Below are positions 5,870 through 9,434 of a stretch of DNA of 9,434 nucleotides, in pieces; position 1 is the first letter of the stretch, and every line of letters starts with the position of its first letter. The position numbers were made by a program, and so were the translations under genes. Source of the stretch: an uncultured beta proteobacterium (GTDB lineage Bacteria; Pseudomonadota; Gammaproteobacteria; Burkholderiales; Burkholderiaceae); assembly GCA_903944255.1 (NCBI GenBank), contig CAJARE010000129.1, positions 1 to 9,434 of the forward strand, read 5' to 3'. Under the pieces are notes generated by a model, which made no database searches, was not told the DNA's origin, and worked only from the letters and a program-made list of their open reading frames with translations.

Positions 5870-8254
5870 TTATTTGCGCCGAGCTTTGGTAGTGCGAACA
5901 GGGGGCTTTGAGCCTGCAGGCTTACCGACCACTCTACCTTGTTTATTGGCTTTACCATTTTTACGACTAGCCTTACTTTTAGATTGAGTAGCGCCTAAGG
6001 TTCCTGCCGATTTAGCAGCATTGACATTAATACCACCAGGCTTTTGTGGCGCCTTATTGGCAGGTCTACTTCTTTTAGAAGCCGCCTTCTTATTGGGCCT
6101 TCCAGTATCACTTGCCAAGATTAATTGTCGCCGATTATTTGCGCTTCCCGGTTCTACGCCCACGGCTTTGACTAGACTAAATTCAATCTTACGTGCATCA
6201 AGATCTACCCTACTAACTAATACATGTAAACGATCCCCTAAGCGATAGCGAATACCAGTGCGTTCTCCACGTAATTCTTGTCGAGCTTCGTCATACTGGA
6301 AATAATCACCGCCCAACTCAGTGACGTGCACCATACCTTCAACAAATAAGTTCTCTAGCTGAATAAATAATCCAAAGTTCGCTACACCAGTAACCGTGCC
6401 CGAATATTCTTGTCCTAAATGATCTCGCATGTAATAACACTTAAGCCATGCTTCCACATCACGCGATGCCTCATCGGCACGACGCTCATTCGAAGAGCAA
6501 TGAACGCCTAACTGACCCCAAATTGGTAAGGCTGCATTAGCGCCTTTAGGGAGTCTGACTCCCTTAGCGGGCCCAGCCTTAGCATCACTTTGTGATTTTT
6601 TAGCGTTGACTGCATTTTCACGACCCTTTCCCTTGCGGGGAAGTGTCAGGTTGAGTGGCACCTTAGGCGGCAAGACTGGTACATATGGCTTTTTCTGCAG
6701 AATCGACTTAATCACTCGATGCGTCAATAAATCAGGATAGCGACGAATTGGGCTTGTGAAATGCGAATACGCTGGATATGCCAAGCCAAAGTGGCCCTCA
6801 TTATCCGGCTGATACATCGCCTGTTGCATTGATCTCAGCACTACAGACTGCAACATATTGGCATCTGGTCGATCTTTGACTTCACGCATTAATTTTGCAA
6901 AATCTTTTGGCTTCGGTTTCTCACCACCGCCTAAAGCAAGTCCTGATGTTCTAAGAACTTGACGTAAGGTGACTAGCTTCTCTTCAGAAGGCTCGCCATG
7001 AACGCGATACAGACTCAAGTGTTTGTTCTTGTCAATATAGTCAGCTGCGCAGACGTTAGCCGTCAACATGCATTCTTCGATCAAGCGATGGGCTTCATTC
7101 CGAATCCGCGGTTCAATGCGTAATATCTTGCCCAGCTCATTACTAATAATTTGAGTCTCTGTCGTATCAAATTCAATCGCTCCACGCTTTTCACGTGCAG
7201 CTAAGAGTATTTTGTAGAGAGAATATAAATTAGTGAGTAGCGGTCGGAATTGTGCAAAACGAGCTGCTTCTGGACCTTTGCTATTAGATAGAATTTCCCA
7301 AACGGTATCGTAGGTGAAGCGTTGGGCTGAATGCATGACTGCTGGATAAAACTGATAGGCCAACACAATGCCGTTGTTATCCACCACTGAATCACAGACC
7401 ATACATAAGCGATCTACACCAGGGTTGAGAGAGCAAAGACCGTTTGAGATCTTTTCTGGCAACATCGGAATGACCCTTCTAGGGAAATATACCGAAGTGG
7501 CACGTAGCAAGCCATCATCATCTAAAGGTTGTCCTGGCTTTACATAATGCGAGACGTCAGCGATCGCTACGATCAGGCGCCATGCCTTGGTCTGACCGTA
7601 CATAACCGGCTCACAATACACAGCATCATCAAAGTCACGGGCATCAGCGCCATCAATTGTGACTAATGGGATATCGCGTAAATCGACACGACCTTCTAAA
7701 TCAGCTTGCTGAACCGAATCTGGTAACGCAGCAGCCTCTTTCATAGCAGCTGCCGAAAACTCATGGGGGACACCATACTTACGAACAGCGATTTCAATTT
7801 CCATTCCTGGATCATCGATCTCACCTAACACTTCAACCACGCGACCCACTGCCTGACGATAGCTATCGGGATAATCAATAATCTCAACACTTACCACCTG
7901 ACCCAACTTCGCATTACCTTGGCCCTTAGGTGGGATCAAAATATCGTGGCCAATACGCTTGTCTTCAGGCGCAACTATCAGTACACCGTTTTCATTTAAG
8001 AGGCGGCCAATTACTACTTTATTAGCATGAAGTACTACCTCAACGATCTGCCCCTCTGGACGACCACGTCGATCAGTGCCTAATACTCTGACATTGACTC
8101 GATCTCCGTGCATGACACGAGACATCTCTCTTTCAGAGAGAAAAATATCTTCACCACCATCATCGGGAATAACAAATCCAAATCCATCTCGATGTCCTTG
8201 GACTGTTCCTAAACGGTCAGCCTCGCGGGACACTAAGTCTTTTGCTTTACGCAT
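5870..8254 (-). CDS. rnr: Ribonuclease R (3'-5' exoribonuclease), lacking the N-terminal winged helix
   Basis: The 794-residue RNase R degrades structured RNA processively from the 3' end and takes part in mRNA and rRNA turnover. Domains in order: OB/cold-shock folds (about 14-150, starting GTVQGHRDGFGFVIPD), the RNB catalytic domain (about 190-520), an insert (about 522-575), LGVHCSSNERRADEASRDVEAW (582-603), an S1 domain (about 614-695), and a basic tail (705-794). The four metal-binding aspartates are D201, D207, D209 and D210 in TIDGADARDFDD, equivalent to E. coli D272, D278, D280 and D281; Y256 in SVYFPRRVIPMLPE is the likely base-stacking tyrosine. The family's N-terminal helix-turn-helix domain is missing, and this is not a start-choice artefact: a TAA lies directly before the ATG in frame. 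Shine-Dalgarno AAAGGA sits five bases upstream of the ATG. rlmB follows by 19 bases. RNase II is excluded by the S1-proximal sequence and the Lys-rich tail. Confidence 0.95.
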   Translation of the reverse strand: MRKAKDLVSREADRLGTVQGHRDGFGFVIPDDGGEDIFLSEREMSRVMHGDRVNVRVLGTDRRGRPEGQIVEVVLHANKVVIGRLLNENGVLIVAPEDKRIGHDILIPPKGQGNAKLGQVVSVEIIDYPDSYRQAVGRVVEVLGEIDDPGMEIEIAVRKYGVPHEFSAAAMKEAAALPDSVQQADLEGRVDLRDIPLVTIDGADARDFDDAVYCEPVMYGQTKAWRLIVAIADVSHYVKPGQPLDDDGLLRATSVYFPRRVIPMLPEKISNGLCSLNPGVDRLCMVCDSVVDNNGIVLAYQFYPAVMHSAQRFTYDTVWEILSNSKGPEAARFAQFRPLLTNLYSLYKILLAAREKRGAIEFDTTETQIISNELGKILRIEPRIRNEAHRLIEECMLTANVCAADYIDKNKHLSLYRVHGEPSEEKLVTLRQVLRTSGLALGGGEKPKPKDFAKLMREVKDRPDANMLQSVVLRSMQQAMYQPDNEGHFGLAYPAYSHFTSPIRRYPDLLTHRVIKSILQKKPYVPVLPPKVPLNLTLPRKGKGRENAVNAKKSQSDAKAGPAKGVRLPKGANAALPIWGQLGVHCSSNERRADEASRDVEAWLKCYYMRDHLGQEYSGTVTGVANFGLFIQLENLFVEGMVHVTELGGDYFQYDEARQELRGERTGIRYRLGDRLHVLVSRVDLDARKIEFSLVKAVGVEPGSANNRRQLILASDTGRPNKKAASKRSRPANKAPQKPGGINVNAAKSAGTLGATQSKSKASRKNGKANKQGRVVGKPAGSKPPVRTTKARRK
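6548..6642. repeat. Two inverted repeats within the inter-domain insert of rnr
   Basis: Two stem-forming sequences lie in the DNA for the Rnr insert. One is an 8-bp inverted repeat with a single-base centre (AGGGAGTC, T, GACTCCCT; 6548-6564). The other is TTCCC with GGGAA around a 5-base centre (6628-6642). On the coding strand the second gives PLNLTLPRKGKGREN, which resembles the read-through product of dispersed palindromic repeats with a CCTCACCCTAACCCTCTCCC-like arm. The stems are seen directly; a repeat origin is inference. Confidence 0.4.
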
Positions 8255-8279
8255 TTAATTCCTTTGGCAATACATGCCC

Positions 8280-8303
8280 TATCTATATATCTACTGATAT
8301 CTA
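8280..8303 (-). repeat. Three TAGATA copies in the rnr leader
   Basis: On the coding strand for rnr the hexamer TAGATA occurs at 8298-8303, 8288-8293 and 8280-8285, with centre spacings of 10 and 8 bases, just upstream of the Shine-Dalgarno. If the proposed rnr promoter is right, at least two copies lie in the 5' untranslated leader. They may be a protein or RNA contact site, or only AT-rich chance. Confidence 0.4.
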
Positions 8304-8305
8304 TT

Positions 8306-8333
8306 ATTGTTATGAATAAGGCTACTGTATCAA
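8306..8333 (-). promoter_or_regulatory. Possible rnr promoter
   Basis: Reading toward rnr, TTGATA (8333-8328, five of six to TTGACA) is followed after 16 bp by AACAAT (8311-8306, four of six to TATAAT). Transcription would start near 8299, giving a leader of about 45 bases. An alternative -35, TTGATG, lies slightly upstream. This is the only control region visible before the rnr-rlmB cluster. The match is moderate. Confidence 0.4.
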
Positions 8334-8374
8334 ACCATCAAGTCTGCAGGGGGAAAAGCCTCATTCACTGAGAA

Positions 8375-8403
8375 ATGCCCTCCATAAGCACACCCTCTAT
8401 AAT
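8375..8403 (+). promoter_or_regulatory. Promoter of tRNA-Leu(CAG)
   Basis: A perfect TATAAT (8398-8403) ends eight bases before the mature tRNA at 8412, placing transcription start around 8409-8411, so the 5' leader would be almost absent. The -35 region at the 17-bp spacing is ATGCCC (8375-8380), only three of six. The stretch between -10 and start (AGCGGCAT) is G/C-rich, as in stable-RNA promoters subject to stringent control in other proteobacteria; that regulation is inference. Confidence 0.7.
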
Positions 8404-8411
8404 AGCGGCAT

Positions 8412-8498
8412 GCCCAGGTGGCGAAATTGGTAGACGCACCAGCTTCAGGTGCTGGCGATCGTAAGGTTGTGGGGGTTCGAGTCCCTTCCTGGGCACCA
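8412..8498 (+). tRNA. tRNA-Leu, anticodon CAG
   Basis: This is a complete 87-nt class II tRNA with encoded CCA. The acceptor stem pairs GCCCAGG (8412-8418) with CCTGGGC (8488-8494), followed by A73 (the discriminator expected for leucine) and CCA (8496-8498). The anticodon stem CCAGC/GCTGG (8439-8443 with 8451-8455) holds a 7-base loop with CAG at 8446-8448, which reads CUG codons. The T arm is GGGGG-TTCGAGT-CCCTT (8471-8487), with two G-U pairs at its outer end. A long variable arm lies between, as required for leucine tRNAs. It has its own promoter just upstream. No convincing terminator hairpin follows, so processing or a weak terminator is assumed. Confidence 0.97.
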
Positions 8499-8537
8499 AA
8501 CTCTCTTGCTAAGACCTATATGGGGACAAAAGCACCT

Positions 8538-8564
8538 TTTTCAATGGATATCTACCGTTATAAA
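8538..8564 (+). promoter_or_regulatory. Possible promoter of the enolase-superfamily gene
   Basis: TATAAA (8559-8564, five of six to TATAAT) lies 15 bp after TTTTCA (8538-8543, four of six to TTGACA). The spacer is shorter than ideal. Transcription would start near 8571, immediately before the palindromic array at 8573-8593, a position typical for a repressor site. Low-confidence consensus match. Confidence 0.35.
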
Positions 8565-8572
8565 TGTAAACA

Positions 8573-8593
8573 GAAGTGACACTTCATGAAGTG
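8573..8593. promoter_or_regulatory. Palindromic array, candidate operator of the enolase-superfamily gene
   Basis: The 21 bases read as alternating half-sites: GAAGTG (8573-8578), A, CACTTC (8580-8585), AT, GAAGTG (8588-8593). The last two form a perfect 14-bp palindrome (8580-8593), and the first two form a 13-bp palindrome around a single A. The array lies 26 bases before the proposed GTG start at 8620 and next to the predicted transcription start. Catabolic genes of this type are often under GntR, LysR or IclR regulators, but no regulator gene lies in the window, so the binding protein is unknown. Confidence 0.5.
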
Positions 8594-8619
8594 ATTTAGC
8601 AGTCACGCTATTATTTGGC

Positions 8620-9434
8620 GTGGACATTCATTTTGACTTTAGCCCGATTCGCTTAAAAACAGCAGAAGCCAGTGTTTATCGTATTCCGATCGATGAGCCT
8701 GTTCAAACCTCCTTTGGGGTGATGCATGACAGACCTGCTGTCGTAGTGCGCCTTGAAGATAGCGAAGGTTTGACTGCCTGGGGTGAGATTTGGTGCAACT
8801 TTCCTTCGGTTGGTGCTGAGCATCGAGCGCGCTTATTCAACTCCACAGTGGCGCCCATTTTGCTCGAGCAAGCGTGGGATTCTCCGCAAACTACCTTCAA
8901 GATACTGTCAACACGATTACATATATTAGGCATTCAGTGTGGTGAGCCTGGCACGATTGCACAGGCGATTGCTGGCGCAGACATTGCCCTATGGGATCTA
9001 TTTGCTAAAAAATCTGGGCAAGCTCTTTGGAAGCTATTTGGTGGCAGCCCCAATATATCGACTTATGCATCCGGCTTAAGCCCCACCCACCCAGAAAAGT
9101 TAGCGCAACAAAAATGGGATGAAGGGTATCGCGCCTTTAAATTAAAAGTAGGATTTGGAACGGATAGAGATTTTAAGAATCTAGAAACCCTCAGAAATAC
9201 TTTTGGCGATGACATCAAGCTGATGGTTGATGCCAACCAAGCATGGAGCTCTGAGAACGCTGCGCAAAATATTCAACACTTATCCAGTTTTAATCCATTT
9301 TGGGTTGAAGAACCTTTGCCCGCTGATTGCGCAATACAAGACTGGAACATGCTGGCAAAGGCAGTATCACCAATTCAACTAGCCGCTGGTGAAAATATGC
9401 GCGGTCAAATTCAGTTTCATGAGGCGATTAATAG
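8620..9434 (+). CDS. Enolase-superfamily enzyme, mandelate racemase/muconate lactonizing type, N-terminal part
   Basis: The first 271 codons of a gene that runs off the right edge; the family is usually 360-400 residues. The N-terminal capping domain covers about 13-125, with SFGVMHDRPAVVVRLED and ADIALWDLFAKKSGQ typical of the superfamily. The barrel domain shows the KxK motif in FKLKVG (K174, K176; the second lysine is the usual base) and the three metal ligands D204 (MVDANQAW), E230 (WVEEP) and E258 (AAGEN), spaced as in mandelate racemase. The later general acid/base His or Lys lies beyond the window. Such enzymes abstract a proton alpha to a carboxylate, in sugar-acid dehydration, cycloisomerisation or racemisation; the substrate cannot be told from this part. 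No ATG is available: the frame opens after a TGA at 8587-8589 and the only standard start ahead of the domain is GTG at 8620, with no good Shine-Dalgarno. It lies downstream of tRNA-Leu on the same strand. Confidence 0.9.
   Translation, partial: MDIHFDFSPIRLKTAEASVYRIPIDEPVQTSFGVMHDRPAVVVRLEDSEGLTAWGEIWCNFPSVGAEHRARLFNSTVAPILLEQAWDSPQTTFKILSTRLHILGIQCGEPGTIAQAIAGADIALWDLFAKKSGQALWKLFGGSPNISTYASGLSPTHPEKLAQQKWDEGYRAFKLKVGFGTDRDFKNLETLRNTFGDDIKLMVDANQAWSSENAAQNIQHLSSFNPFWVEEPLPADCAIQDWNMLAKAVSPIQLAAGENMRGQIQFHEAIN

Noticed and set aside
8522..8541. GGGGAC-AAAA-GCACC followed by TTTTT as a terminator of tRNA-Leu
   Set aside because: The arms do not pair continuously (mismatches within three pairs), so the T-run alone does not make a convincing terminator.
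8544..8579. 11-codon ORF MDIYRYKCKQK ahead of the enolase-superfamily gene
   Set aside because: It vaguely resembles the start of FmdB-type zinc-ribbon proteins, but has no Shine-Dalgarno, is very short and overlaps the possible promoter and the palindromic array; chance is likelier.

Overview
This window looks like a chromosomal segment of a betaproteobacterium in the Burkholderiales, most likely Polynucleobacter or a close relative. The base composition is moderate, not the high GC of Burkholderia or Ralstonia. The proteins read as Burkholderiales versions of housekeeping enzymes, and intergenic gaps are short, as in a streamlined freshwater genome. The genus is inference; the family-level calls rest on motifs visible in the sequence.

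Layout, left to right. Positions 1-1150 (minus) hold the N-terminal third of the DEAH-box RNA helicase HrpA, running off the left edge. Divergent from it, with only 17 bases between the proposed start codons, is argA (N-acetylglutamate synthase, first step of arginine synthesis), followed 15 bases later by a yggX-type Fe(2+)-trafficking/oxidative-protection gene. The 260 bases after yggX hold what looks like a free-standing small RNA gene: a perfect TTGACA box with a 17-bp spacer and a -10 box, about 125 nt of dense local hairpins, then a strong intrinsic terminator. Next come two non-oxidative pentose phosphate genes transcribed away from each other, rpiA (minus) and tal (plus), sharing a 91-bp control region.

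A minus-strand cluster follows, read rnr -> rlmB -> small DUF2892-type membrane protein: RNase R, the 23S rRNA Gm2251 2'-O-methyltransferase, and a 61-residue protein. RNase R is unusual. It starts directly at its first OB-fold with no N-terminal winged-helix domain, carries a basic insert between the catalytic and S1 domains whose DNA contains two inverted repeats, and ends in a long Lys/Arg-rich tail. Upstream of rnr, on the plus strand, is tRNA-Leu(CAG) with its own promoter. The window closes with the first 271 codons of an enolase-superfamily (mandelate racemase subgroup) enzyme, preceded by a compact palindromic array that resembles an operator.

Most genes here are core metabolism and RNA metabolism. 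The points most worth a second look are the putative small RNA (about 2918-3075), the apparently leaderless argA message, the repeat-derived-looking insert in RNase R, and the palindromes upstream of the enolase-superfamily gene. I saw no CRISPR array, insertion sequence or phage gene.
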